Shown here piece by piece: positions 8,601-17,269 of a DNA stretch of 64,000 bases; position 1 is the stretch's first letter; the number at the start of each line of letters is the position of its first letter. Both the position numbers and the translations under genes were made by a program. The DNA comes from CAYUCJ01 sp049282265. GTDB lineage: Bacteria; Desulfobacterota; DSM-4660; Desulfatiglandales; Desulfatiglandaceae. The notes under the pieces are model-generated. The model saw only the letters and a program-made list of their open reading frames with translations. It was not told the DNA's origin and did no database searches. The stretch is from contig JBAPTR010000003.1 in assembly GCA_049282265.1 (NCBI GenBank), forward strand, positions 16,998-80,997. The letters run 5' to 3'.

Positions 8601-10476
8601 GGATCTCTACTTTGGCCTTCCTTCGCAAGGCGTCGAGCCAATTCTGATAAGCGGTGTCTTGTTTCAGTTCCATCAAAGAAAAACGAAATTGTTCCTTTTC
8701 TTTTTGGAACGCTGTCTTGTCAATACCTTTGTAGCCTTCCCACCTGACCAACAGGGCTCCGGATGGATTTTCAAATACGCGATCAGGATACCTGTTTTTT
8801 TCATCCAGGTGAAAGGCTGCCTCTATCAGGTCCCGGTCATTGCCGATCTTGGGGACGGGACCCCGCCTTGTAAAAAAACCGGTGGTCCCCGGCGTTGCCC
8901 CTGACTCCTTGGCAATCTTTTTCCAGCCCGAACCCTTTTTCAGGGCAGCCAGGTATTTTTCGGCGACCGCCAGGGCCTTCTTGGCGGCAAGAAAGTTGAC
9001 GAAGTCCTTTCGCACCGCGTCACTCACCTTGGCCATTTCAGGGAGATAGGATGCCTTTCGGTCTGCAGTCTGGAAAATGTAGAACTTGCCCTTGATTTCC
9101 TCCAAATTGCTGGTCTCGCCCTTGGCGAGGGAGAAGAGGATTGCCTCGAGTTTCTTGTCTCCGCCCAGCCCCGGGATAGGGTCATTTTGTGAAAAATAGC
9201 CGGTCTCCCTGACGGCCAAATGGTTCTCGGGACCATATTTTCTAAGGTCGACCACGTAGGGCATCTGGTCTGTAAGGGACAACCCCTTTTCATGGGCGAT
9301 ATCGGATGTCCTGTCCTTTTTCAGTATGGTCACAATCTGGCTGCGGACCTCAGCGAGGGGTTTGGTCCTGGCTTCTTTGATGTCTTTCACCTGTATGATA
9401 TGGTATCCGAAGCGCGTTTTGACCAGGCCGCTGATTTCACCTTTCTTGAGTTTGAAGGCGGCCTCTTCAAAAGGTTTCACCATATTTCCCTTTGGGAAAC
9501 AGCCGAGATCGCCACCCTTGGCCTTTGTGGGGCCTTCGGAGTAGGTCTTGGCCAGGGTGGCAAAATCCTTCCCTTCACGGGCCATTTTCAGGACCTTTTC
9601 AGCCCTTTTTCGGACTTTCGCCTCTTCCTCTTTTGAGGCATTTTCCTTCAGCCTGAACAGGATGTGCGCTGCGCAGACCTGTTTCGGTATCTTGAAGGTG
9701 TCCAGGTTGTAATCATAGTATTCCTTGATCTCACGGTCTGACAACTTGACCTGGCTTTCATAATCTTTAGGATCAACGGTGAGGTAGACGAGCTTTATCT
9801 TTTCAGGCACGCGGTAGCTCTCCCGGTGTTCCTTGAAGAAGGCCTCCATGGGAGCCTGCTCGACTTTCACGGAAGACTTAAAGGGATCGGGTTTTATCTG
9901 AAGGTAGTCGAGCTTTATCTGCTCATGGGTCAGCGTATATTCATCCATCAATTCCTTGTCCGTCACCAGCGTGAATGTGAGGACAAATTGCCTCAACTTT
10001 TTCTGAAGCAGCTGCTGTGAAATATTTTTTTCAAAATCCTCGGGCTTCATGTGGTTCTGATCCAGCAGGGCCTGATAGCGGCGGACATCGAAGTGGCCAT
10101 CCACCTTGAACGCCGGATAGTCCATGATGGTCTTCTGAACCTCTTCCTTGGTCACCTGAAAGCCCAGTCTCGCCGCCTCATGGCTGATAAGCTTCCTGTT
10201 GATGATATTCTGAAGGGCCCGGTTTTTGAGATCAAGGGCCTTGATGAGATCGTCACTCCATGCGGCCCCGTATTGCCTTTGAAGGCCTTCGATCATGTCC
10301 CGGTATTCCTTGTCATAGGCACGCCTGGTGATCAATTCCCCGTTTACATAAGCCATTTTTGAGACGTGCTGGGAGGTAAAGGAGTAGCCGAAATAAAAGA
10401 CAAACACCAGGCTGATGATTCCTATCAGAAACTTGATGAGCCAGGACTTGGCCTGTTTTCGCATGAGACTCAACAT
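8584..10476 (-). CDS. ppiD: PpiD/SurA-like peptidyl-prolyl isomerase (periplasmic chaperone)
   Basis: 630 residues. One transmembrane anchor near residues 13-32 (KFLIGIISLVFVFYFGYSF) is followed by a SurA_N-type chaperone domain and a parvulin (PpiC) rotamase at about 260-370, recognisable by CAAHILFRL, EGPTKAKGGDLGCFPKGNMV and RFGYHIIQVKDI. The C-terminal third contains a second, degenerate parvulin-like repeat (EAILFSLAKGETSNLEEIKGKFYIFQ). PpiD proteins face the periplasm and help outer-membrane and secreted proteins fold. GGAGG lies 7 bases upstream of the ATG. Convergent with the DUF1285 gene. Confidence 0.88.
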   Translation of the reverse strand: MLSLMRKQAKSWLIKFLIGIISLVFVFYFGYSFTSQHVSKMAYVNGELITRRAYDKEYRDMIEGLQRQYGAAWSDDLIKALDLKNRALQNIINRKLISHEAARLGFQVTKEEVQKTIMDYPAFKVDGHFDVRRYQALLDQNHMKPEDFEKNISQQLLQKKLRQFVLTFTLVTDKELMDEYTLTHEQIKLDYLQIKPDPFKSSVKVEQAPMEAFFKEHRESYRVPEKIKLVYLTVDPKDYESQVKLSDREIKEYYDYNLDTFKIPKQVCAAHILFRLKENASKEEEAKVRKRAEKVLKMAREGKDFATLAKTYSEGPTKAKGGDLGCFPKGNMVKPFEEAAFKLKKGEISGLVKTRFGYHIIQVKDIKEARTKPLAEVRSQIVTILKKDRTSDIAHEKGLSLTDQMPYVVDLRKYGPENHLAVRETGYFSQNDPIPGLGGDKKLEAILFSLAKGETSNLEEIKGKFYIFQTADRKASYLPEMAKVSDAVRKDFVNFLAAKKALAVAEKYLAALKKGSGWKKIAKESGATPGTTGFFTRRGPVPKIGNDRDLIEAAFHLDEKNRYPDRVFENPSGALLVRWEGYKGIDKTAFQKEKEQFRFSLMELKQDTAYQNWLDALRRKAKVEILTPVG

Positions 10477-10667
10477 CTATTGCTTCCTCCTGCCAAAAGG
10501 CAATCAAACTTGAGGACACGGCATACCACGATCCACGCATCTTTGTCCATGAGAAAATCGGGAGGGCCGGGCAGGTGATCCGAGCATTCCTGCTTGACAG
10601 GGTGTCGGAGGGTCTTGTAACCTTCCTGATACCAGCAAATTCCATACTGAAACGGACAACTTGCCAT
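10470..10667 (-). CDS. Possible small cysteine-rich protein upstream of ppiD
   Basis: About 65 codons with six cysteines (MASCPFQYGICWYQEG; KQECSD; VVCRVLKFDCLL; NRC). The frame ends at a TGA just inside the ppiD start (the two overlap by 7 bases), and the ppiD ribosome site falls within it, an arrangement that would permit translational coupling. Its possible start sits on the opposite strand exactly at the start codon of the ABC exporter gene. No good ribosome site is visible for the ATG at 10667 or for the one at 10679. I cannot name a family. It fills an otherwise empty 190-base divergent region, so it could equally be leader sequence. Confidence 0.3.
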   Translation of the reverse strand: MASCPFQYGICWYQEGYKTLRHPVKQECSDHLPGPPDFLMDKDAWIVVCRVLKFDCLLAGGSNRC

Positions 10668-12483
10668 GATCAATTTCATTCTGGGCCCCAACATCGGCGG
10701 CTATGTCAAACAGCACAAGGGATTGATGATAACTGCCATCCTTCTCACGGCCCTTTCCTCCCTATTCGTGGTGGTTCCCGCCTATCTGCTCCAGCCCTTC
10801 GTGGATGAAGGGATGAAGGCCGGGACGAATCCGGTCAGCTGGAAGATACCATGGATCGCCTTTAAGACCGGTTCTTGGCTTTCATGGCACCGCACAGAAC
10901 TGGTTATCGTGGACCATATCTCTCCCAACAGACTCCTCTTTGTCCTCACCCTGGTGGCATTTGTATCGGTGGTATGTAAATCCATCACCATCTATCTGGG
11001 GGGCCTTTCAGCCGTGGCATTCTCCAACAGGGCCGTTAGGTCCTTGCGAATCGACCTATTTCGAAAGTTCACCTTTCTGTCCCAGGGATTCCATCAGAAG
11101 ACCAGGTCCGGTGAACTGATCGCCAGGGCCACTGCCGATCTTACGGTCATGCAGGGACGTGTTTCCCGCATCGTCATCGGGCTCATCCAGCATCCCTTGA
11201 CCATAATCGTATTTCTCATCTATCTGCTTGTCATGAACTACAGGCTTACCTTGCTGGTCTTTGTGGCAGTTCCCCTGATCGTTGGTCTCGTCAGGCTTTT
11301 CGGAAGGAAGGTGAAGAAGCATGCCATCCGTGTCCAGGATGCCACGGCGGAGGTCACTTCCGCATACCATGAAGGCCTCGTCTGCCTCAAAGTGATACAG
11401 GGCTTTTCAAAAGGGGAGTCGGAGGTGGAAAAATTCCGCGGCCTGGCGTATCGCCTGTACCACAGGGTCATGCACTGGAGCCGGTGGAATCTCGGTCTGG
11501 GTCCACTCATGGATGCCACGCTCTTCCTGGTTCTCCCCGGCGTCCTGGTGGTCGGGAAGGTCTATTTTCACCACTCCCTGGGGGAACTCATGTCCATGGT
11601 GTATGCCTTTTCCCGTGTCTATGCACCCACAAAGAAACTGGCCACGGTAAACAACGATCTCAAGACGCTGCAGGGTGCAACAGAACGGGTCTTCAGTATC
11701 ATGAAAACGGAATCGGACATCAGGGACCAAACAAGGGCCGGCACACTTCCCCGACACGAAAGGGACATCCTGTTCGAGGATGTGAGCTTCGGCTATTCTT
11801 CCGGTGCGAAAGTGCTGGATCATGTTTCCTTTGAGGTCAGGGCAGGAGAAATGGTTGCATTTGTCGGCTCGACCGGTGCCGGTAAGAGCACCCTCCTGGA
11901 TCTTGTCCCCAGGTTCTACGACGTGACGGAGGGGTGTATCACCATCGATGGCAGGGATATCAGGGAGGTGACCCTGTCGTCCCTCCGGAGCCAGATCAGC
12001 ATTGTGAACCAGGAGGTCCTCCTCTTTCACGATACCATTGCCGGGAATATCGCCTATGGGCGCCCCGACGCGTCTGAAGAGGACATGATAGACGCGGCCC
12101 GAAAGGCCCAGGCCCACGACTTTATCATGGCCCAGCCGCAGGGTTACCAGACGGTGGTGGGCGACCAGGGAACCCTCTTGTCCGGAGGACAACGCCAGAG
12201 AATCGCCATCGCGAGGGCCATCCTGACCAATCCCGCCATTCTTATCCTGGATGAGGCCGCCTCCGCACTGGACGCAGAGAGTGAGCAGCTTGTACAGGAC
12301 GCCATTGAAAGACTAAAAGGCGGCCCCACCATCCTCGTGGTTGCGCATCGCCTCAGTACCGTGAGAAAGGCCAACAGGATCTATGTGTTGGAGCAGGGAC
12401 GGATCGTGGAGTCGGGATCGCAGGAAGACCTGTTGAAACAGAACGGCCGCTTCCGCCACCTGCATGACCTGCAGTTCACGTGA
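10666..12483 (+). CDS. msbA: MsbA-type ABC exporter (lipid A or lipid flippase), permease-ATPase fusion
   Basis: 605 residues: an N-terminal six-helix exporter membrane domain (about 20-335) and a C-terminal ATPase domain with Walker A GSTGAGKST near 402, signature LSGGQRQRIAIARAIL, Walker B ILILDEAASALD and the H-loop VVAHRLSTV. This half-transporter layout is that of MsbA, which flips lipid A core to the periplasmic leaflet; other lipid or drug exporters share it. The neighbouring glmU-like and glmM genes supply amino-sugar precursors of lipopolysaccharide and peptidoglycan, which supports an envelope role. An unusual insertion of about 50 residues lies between the first two membrane helices (VDEGMKAGTNPVSWKIPW...). 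Confidence 0.85.
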   Translation: MINFILGPNIGGYVKQHKGLMITAILLTALSSLFVVVPAYLLQPFVDEGMKAGTNPVSWKIPWIAFKTGSWLSWHRTELVIVDHISPNRLLFVLTLVAFVSVVCKSITIYLGGLSAVAFSNRAVRSLRIDLFRKFTFLSQGFHQKTRSGELIARATADLTVMQGRVSRIVIGLIQHPLTIIVFLIYLLVMNYRLTLLVFVAVPLIVGLVRLFGRKVKKHAIRVQDATAEVTSAYHEGLVCLKVIQGFSKGESEVEKFRGLAYRLYHRVMHWSRWNLGLGPLMDATLFLVLPGVLVVGKVYFHHSLGELMSMVYAFSRVYAPTKKLATVNNDLKTLQGATERVFSIMKTESDIRDQTRAGTLPRHERDILFEDVSFGYSSGAKVLDHVSFEVRAGEMVAFVGSTGAGKSTLLDLVPRFYDVTEGCITIDGRDIREVTLSSLRSQISIVNQEVLLFHDTIAGNIAYGRPDASEEDMIDAARKAQAHDFIMAQPQGYQTVVGDQGTLLSGGQRQRIAIARAILTNPAILILDEAASALDAESEQLVQDAIERLKGGPTILVVAHRLSTVRKANRIYVLEQGRIVESGSQEDLLKQNGRFRHLHDLQFT

Positions 12484-12547
12484 TATGAGGCGTAGGGCGA
12501 GGAAGCTGGAGAGTTCATAGATTTTGGCTGGGCGAAGCGCTGAATCT

Positions 12548-12577
12548 TTTTCCTCTGCCGATGTCGGCAGAGGAAAA
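12548..12577. repeat. Perfect 14-bp inverted repeat between msbA and the glmU-like gene
   Basis: A 14-base arm (TTTTCCTCTGCCGA) is followed after TG by its exact complement. It sits in the 159-base gap between msbA and the next gene, within low-complexity G+T-rich sequence (TCTGTGTGCGTCTGCG). No long T-run follows on the plus strand beyond the stem's own bases, so termination is possible but not clear. It resembles the perfect hairpins in the 46.5-kb element. Confidence 0.6.
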
Positions 12578-12642
12578 GTCTGTGTGCGTCTGCGTGGGTC
12601 TGCGGCCAAGAAATACAAACGCATGGGGCGAAGGGTGTACAG

Positions 12643-13917
12643 ATGAAGGCACGGAATCCCGAAGGAATCATGAAGGCCCTGATAGAAAAGGGCGTAAACA
12701 TCCCCAGCCCCGAGAGTGTGGAGATTGGGCCCGAGGTCAATCCCGAACGCATCTCAGGGGAAGGAGTGACCATCCACGCAGGCTGCAGGATATTCGGCTC
12801 GAGGACCCTGCTCTTGACGGGCGTGGAACTGGGGGAAGAGGCGCCGGTCACCATCAGAGACTGTTTTGTGGGACGGGAAGCAAGACTCAAGGGGGGCTCA
12901 TTTGAAGCCTCCTGTTTCCTGGAGGAGACGAGCATGGGGTCAGGCGCACAGGTGCGGGCCGGTTGTCTCCTGGAAGAGGGGGCCAGGGGAGGCCATGCCG
13001 TCGGCCTCAAGCAGACCATCCTTTTCCCTTTTGTGACCCTGGGCAGCCTGATTAATTTTTGTGACTGCCTGATGGCCGGCGGAACGGATGCCCGGAATCA
13101 CAGCGAAGTGGGCAGCAGTTACGTCCACTTCAACTATACACCGAACCGGGACAAGGCGACCGCTTCTCTCATCGGGGATGTCCCGGCGGGTGTCATGGTC
13201 AACCAGCCGCCCATTTTCCTGGGAGGCCAGGGTGGCATAGTGGGTCCGGTGAGGATAGGGTACGGGATAGCGGTGGCGGCAGGCGTCATCGTCCGAAAGG
13301 ACCTGCTCCGGGAAGGTGCGATGGTCCTTGCCCAGTCCATTCCCAAAAGAACCATCCCATTTCACCCCGGACTCTACACCGGCCTGCCTCGGCTCATCGA
13401 TCAGAATGTCCTCTACCTGGCAAACCTCATCGCCTTCCACAGATGGTACCTGGACATCAGGTCCCGCTTCATGAGACAGGGGGCTATGGAAAAGGCCCTG
13501 CTTGAAGGGGCTGTGGACGTCATCTTGATGGGGGTCAAAGAGCGTCTCAAACGTCTCGGGGAAGTGGCAGCACACATGCCCCGGTCCATTGAAATTCATA
13601 AGTCCCTGTCCGGCAGGCCGTCAGGGGATGTGACCGTGGAGAGAAAACGGAAATTTCTCGACCAATGGCCCCGTTTGGAGAAGATTTTTCTGGAAGGCCT
13701 GGAGGATAGGGGAGATGCGGACCTGAAAACGAGCTTTATGGCCGCTGTTGATCGCGGGATTGAGAGGCAGGGGCCACGTTATCTGGAGGTGATCAAGGGA
13801 TTGGATGAAAGAGAGGCCGGAGCAGGAACGGCCTGGCTTCAGGGACTGGTGGATGGTATCGGGCAAAGAATCCATGGTGCCCTGACCTCACTCCCGCACG
13901 GGGGAAATGGAAAATGA
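12643..13917 (+). CDS. GlmU-like left-handed beta-helix protein without nucleotidyltransferase domain
   Basis: 424 residues. The first two-thirds form hexapeptide-repeat turns (VTIHAGCRIFGSRTLLLTGVELGEEAPVTI; FVTLGSLINFCDCLMAGGTDARNHSEVGSSYVHFNYTP), resembling the acetyltransferase/LbH half of GlmU and archaeal sugar nucleotidyltransferases. The last 150 residues are helical. No N-terminal GxGxxM/L pyrophosphorylase motif is present. Its stop overlaps the glmM start (ATGA), so the two are translationally coupled and it probably acts in UDP-GlcNAc synthesis or on a related sugar nucleotide. Deltaproteobacterial homologues are often annotated as UDP-GlcNAc pyrophosphorylase, which the sequence itself does not support. 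Confidence 0.7.
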   Translation: MKARNPEGIMKALIEKGVNIPSPESVEIGPEVNPERISGEGVTIHAGCRIFGSRTLLLTGVELGEEAPVTIRDCFVGREARLKGGSFEASCFLEETSMGSGAQVRAGCLLEEGARGGHAVGLKQTILFPFVTLGSLINFCDCLMAGGTDARNHSEVGSSYVHFNYTPNRDKATASLIGDVPAGVMVNQPPIFLGGQGGIVGPVRIGYGIAVAAGVIVRKDLLREGAMVLAQSIPKRTIPFHPGLYTGLPRLIDQNVLYLANLIAFHRWYLDIRSRFMRQGAMEKALLEGAVDVILMGVKERLKRLGEVAAHMPRSIEIHKSLSGRPSGDVTVERKRKFLDQWPRLEKIFLEGLEDRGDADLKTSFMAAVDRGIERQGPRYLEVIKGLDEREAGAGTAWLQGLVDGIGQRIHGALTSLPHGGNGK

Positions 13918-15284
13918 GCAACCTCTTCGGTACGGACGGCATCCGAGGTATTGCCAACGCCTATCCCATCACCCCGGAGGTGGGCGTCAGGCTGGGGCGG
14001 GCCGTCGTCCGTCGCTGCCGTCGGAAGGGAACCCCCTGTTCCGCGGTCATCGGCAGGGATACCAGAGCGTCGGGTCAGATGCTGGCCCTTGCGGTCGCTT
14101 CGGGCGTTCTTTCGGCCGGTGGGAACGCCTATATGGTGGGGCAGGTTCCCACACCGGGCGTGGCCTATTTGACGCGGAGTTTCCGGGCGGGCATGGGCAT
14201 CGTTATTTCCGCATCTCACAACCCCCATGAATATAACGGTTTCAAGCTTTTTTCTTCGAAAGGTTTCAAGCTTTCGGAAGATGAAGAGACGGGGATCGAG
14301 GAACGTATTCATGCATCGGAAGCTCCTCATTCTGAAACCCATCCTGGCCGGGCGGAATTTCCGAAAGAGACCTGGCGGCAATGCGTGGGATACCTGGAAA
14401 GGAGCTTTCCGGACCACCTGACGCTTAAAGGGACAAAGCTCGTGCTCGACTGCGCCAACGGCGCGGCCTTCCAGGTGGCCCCGGCTCTATTCGAGAGGCT
14501 GGGCGCCACGGCGGTGATCCTGTCCTCCGTTCCTGACGGGATAAATATCAACGATCATTGCGGATCTCAATACCCGGAGGCGGTGAGAGAGGAGGTCCTG
14601 AAAACCGGTGCCCAGGCCGGGCTGGCCTTTGACGGGGACGGTGACAGGCTCGTGGCCGTGGACGAAAAGGGTTCCATCTTCACTGGAGACCAGATCCTTG
14701 CCATCTGCGCGGGGATGTTGAAAGGGCAGGATGCCCTGCAAAACAACCTGGTGGTGAGCACCATCATGAGCAATATGGGCCTGGGGTTCGCCCTGAGGGA
14801 AATGGGTATACAACTGGCAACCACGGGCGTGGGAGATCGCCACGTCATGGAGGCCATGAAGGAAAGGAAGGCCATAGTCGGGGGTGAGGAATCGGGTCAC
14901 ATCATTTTCTTGAATCATCATACCACCGGCGATGGCATTCTTTCGGCCCTCCAGCTCCTTTCCGCCATGCAGTGGTTTGACAAGCCGCTCTCGGAACTGG
15001 GAAGAATGATGACGGTATTCCCCCAGGCCCTCCTGAACGTTCCGGTCAGGGAAAAGCGGGAATTTGCCGCCGTGCCGGGGTTGCCGGAGGTCATTCGGCA
15101 CGTGGAGGAGGCCCTCGGGTCCCGGGGAAGGGTCGTGGTGCGCTATTCCGGTACCGAGCCCCTTTGCCGAGTCATGGTGGAAGGAGAAAACAAGGACGAT
15201 GTTGAGCGGTATGCCGAAGAGATAGCTGGGGTTATAGGGCAGGCCTTATCTTATTCAAACTCTTCGGACTCATCTGCCGGGTAA
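13914..15284 (+). CDS. glmM: Phosphoglucosamine mutase
   Basis: Interconverts glucosamine-6-phosphate and glucosamine-1-phosphate for UDP-GlcNAc synthesis. 456 residues with every family hallmark: FGTDGIRG at the N-terminus, the phosphoserine loop ISASHNP (Ser101), metal site FDGDGDR near 240, sugar-binding GGEESGHI near 324 and the phosphate loop RYSGTEPLCRVMVE near 420. Overlaps the upstream glmU-like gene by 4 bases. The last 34 bases overlap the convergent nucleotidyltransferase-like gene, giving a C-terminal tail rich in serine and asparagine. Confidence 0.94.
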   Translation: MSNLFGTDGIRGIANAYPITPEVGVRLGRAVVRRCRRKGTPCSAVIGRDTRASGQMLALAVASGVLSAGGNAYMVGQVPTPGVAYLTRSFRAGMGIVISASHNPHEYNGFKLFSSKGFKLSEDEETGIEERIHASEAPHSETHPGRAEFPKETWRQCVGYLERSFPDHLTLKGTKLVLDCANGAAFQVAPALFERLGATAVILSSVPDGININDHCGSQYPEAVREEVLKTGAQAGLAFDGDGDRLVAVDEKGSIFTGDQILAICAGMLKGQDALQNNLVVSTIMSNMGLGFALREMGIQLATTGVGDRHVMEAMKERKAIVGGEESGHIIFLNHHTTGDGILSALQLLSAMQWFDKPLSELGRMMTVFPQALLNVPVREKREFAAVPGLPEVIRHVEEALGSRGRVVVRYSGTEPLCRVMVEGENKDDVERYAEEIAGVIGQALSYSNSSDSSAG

Positions 15285-16156
15285 AACAGAAAGAGACTCT
15301 CTTCCCTGATCTTTTCCGGATCCTCTCGGAGGAGGTACGCCTCGGCATCCTTTCGAAAGCCCCTGGCCTCTATTTCCATGGCCCCAAGCTGTTCGGCCGC
15401 CCCTGAATCCCTCAAAAGCACCTTGGTTTCGAGGAAAAGTTTTTCGCTTCCACAGAGGAGGGTGCCTTCTTGGATAATCTTACAGGCCAGTTTGTGGCGG
15501 AAGGTATCAAAGCGGACCTGTTCCCGGACCCTGGATATCCTTTTGACGACGTAATCAATTTCCTCCCGCAGATGGGGGGTAATGAGCAACCGGTATTTCT
15601 CGTGAAAGATGGCATCGTCCAACCGTTTCATTCGTTTTTCCGGGAAGTCGTCGGGCACAATCACGACGATATCCAAATCCGAACCGTTCACCAGCTTCCC
15701 CGTACTCCGCTCCGGCCTGGGCACGTCATGGGCCATGTTGTATACAATATCCCCGGCTATGATAAAGCAGACCTCTTCCTTGAGCGAGGTTTCACTGTCC
15801 AGGCGGCCCGCAAGGGCGGACATGGTCAGATAGGCAAGGTCGAGTTTGGAGCGGCTCACGCCTTCAATATGGGTTTCCCGTTCCCGGCACTTTTCCTGAA
15901 CAGCCTTCTCCTGCCCTGACAGGCCGACAACGCTGTAGGTGAGGAACTCCCTGAAGATGGATGGGGAAAGTCTGGCAAATCCCGGAATCCTCCGATCCAG
16001 CCGGAGGTATTGGGACCCCAGGGTATGGATGACGAGTCCCTCTGAAAGGTGGCAGGTCCGCCACAACAGGCGCCCGTCTCCTCCCAACTGATTCCACAAG
16101 TCGGAACCCAGGAGAGGTCCGGTTTTTCCAAGGAGACTCAGGATTTGCTTTTCCAT
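15251..16156 (-). CDS. Nucleotidyltransferase-fold protein with N-terminal winged-helix-like region
   Basis: About 301 residues. The central LVNGSDLDIVVIVPDDF is the GS-x-x-D-x-D/V signature of the polymerase-beta nucleotidyltransferase fold, followed by ITPHLREEIDYVVKRI. The N-terminal 90 residues (MEKQILSLLGKTGPLLGSDLW...) look like a small helical, winged-helix-type region. The start is set at ATG 16156, because the 123 in-frame codons before it run antisense into thiL and have no protein-like composition. The protein could be an antitoxin-like or regulatory nucleotidyltransferase; no partner gene is present. Function not known. Confidence 0.7.
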   Translation of the reverse strand: MEKQILSLLGKTGPLLGSDLWNQLGGDGRLLWRTCHLSEGLVIHTLGSQYLRLDRRIPGFARLSPSIFREFLTYSVVGLSGQEKAVQEKCRERETHIEGVSRSKLDLAYLTMSALAGRLDSETSLKEEVCFIIAGDIVYNMAHDVPRPERSTGKLVNGSDLDIVVIVPDDFPEKRMKRLDDAIFHEKYRLLITPHLREEIDYVVKRISRVREQVRFDTFRHKLACKIIQEGTLLCGSEKLFLETKVLLRDSGAAEQLGAMEIEARGFRKDAEAYLLREDPEKIREESLFLFYPADESEEFE

Positions 16157-16223
16157 TTGAGAGATTCTATCATGGAAGGGATTAAACGGACAAGCTGTAA
16201 ACACCCCGGAGGAAGAGAAAGGC

Positions 16224-17246
16224 ATGGATCGAGAACAGAAGACCATTGAAGATATGGGGGAATTCGGGTTTATCCGATCCATTATGAAAGGTTGCCTCCA
16301 TTCCCCCGAGGGTGTCATCCAGGGCATAGGCGATGACTGCGCGGTCATGGGCCCGTATGGCGGAAAAGTCCTCTTGTTCACCACGGACCTCTTGATAGAG
16401 GATCGCCATTTCCTCATGAAAAAGACCTCGCCCTTTGAACTGGGCTGGAAGGCCATAGCCGTCAACCTGAGTGATATTGCGGCCATGGGTGGCAGGGCCA
16501 GACACGTGTTCGTCTCTCTCGCCATCCCGTCTCACACGGGGGCAACCTTTCTCAATGGGCTCTATGACGGCATGAAGGACCTATGCCGCCGTTACGGGGT
16601 CAATCTTCTGGGAGGGGACACGTCATCCTCACCCGGGGGAGTTTTCATCAGTGTGGCGGCCATGGGGGAAATGGCGGAAGAGGAGGTCCTTTACCGGAAA
16701 GGGGCCTCTCCGGGCGACCTCATCTACGTAACGGGTGGCCTGGGCGGCTCAGCAGCCGGTCTGAAGCTGCTCAAAGGGGAGTTATCCTGCCCTGAAGTAT
16801 CCGGGAAGGCCCTGGTTGCCTTGCACAACCGCCCGGAGCCCCGGTTGGCCGCCGGACGGTTGATCGCGGAATCCCGGGCCGCCTCCGCCATGATAGACGT
16901 GAGTGACGGACTCCTGGCGGACCTCCGTCACATCTGTGAAGCAAGCCATGCGGGAGCGCGAATCTTTAGGGAACACCTCCCCGTCTCAGGAGAACTCCAC
17001 TCCCTATGCCGGGGCCGGGACACGGATCCCCGCGAACTGGCACTTCATGGCGGTGAGGATTACCAGCTCCTCTTCACCGTGCCGCGGAAAAACAGACAGC
17101 GCATTGAGAGGGTCATGGAAGATGCAGGGACCTGCCCCATCACCCGGGTGGGTGAGATGACGAAGGGGAAGGAGGTCAGGGTGGTCACCGGAGACGGGGC
17201 TGAGGAAGAGCGGGTCAGCGAGGGATTTGATCACTTTCGTTCATGA
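16224..17246 (+). CDS. thiL: Thiamine-monophosphate kinase
   Basis: Phosphorylates thiamine monophosphate to the active diphosphate. 340 residues with the ThiL/PurM-family motifs: EFGFIRSIM near 13, IGDDCAVM near 36, TTDLLIEDRHF near 53, AVNLSDIAAMGG near 79 and LLGGDTSSSPG near 130, plus DVSDGLLADL and HGGEDYQLLF in the C-terminal half. The start ATG is preceded by GGAGGAAGAGAAAGGC. No TPP riboswitch is visible upstream. Divergent from the nucleotidyltransferase-like gene, convergent with the CNNM gene. Confidence 0.93.
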   Translation: MDREQKTIEDMGEFGFIRSIMKGCLHSPEGVIQGIGDDCAVMGPYGGKVLLFTTDLLIEDRHFLMKKTSPFELGWKAIAVNLSDIAAMGGRARHVFVSLAIPSHTGATFLNGLYDGMKDLCRRYGVNLLGGDTSSSPGGVFISVAAMGEMAEEEVLYRKGASPGDLIYVTGGLGGSAAGLKLLKGELSCPEVSGKALVALHNRPEPRLAAGRLIAESRAASAMIDVSDGLLADLRHICEASHAGARIFREHLPVSGELHSLCRGRDTDPRELALHGGEDYQLLFTVPRKNRQRIERVMEDAGTCPITRVGEMTKGKEVRVVTGDGAEEERVSEGFDHFRS

Positions 17247-17269
17247 GATTGATGACTTCATAAAAGGCA

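Noticed and set aside
15251..15284. Overlap of glmM and the nucleotidyltransferase-like gene considered as a frameshift or assembly error
   Set aside because: Convergent genes overlapping by 34 bases is unremarkable, and both proteins are complete.
16157..16223. TPP riboswitch upstream of thiL
   Set aside because: The gap is only about 70 bases and lacks the conserved CUGAGA and ACCUG elements.
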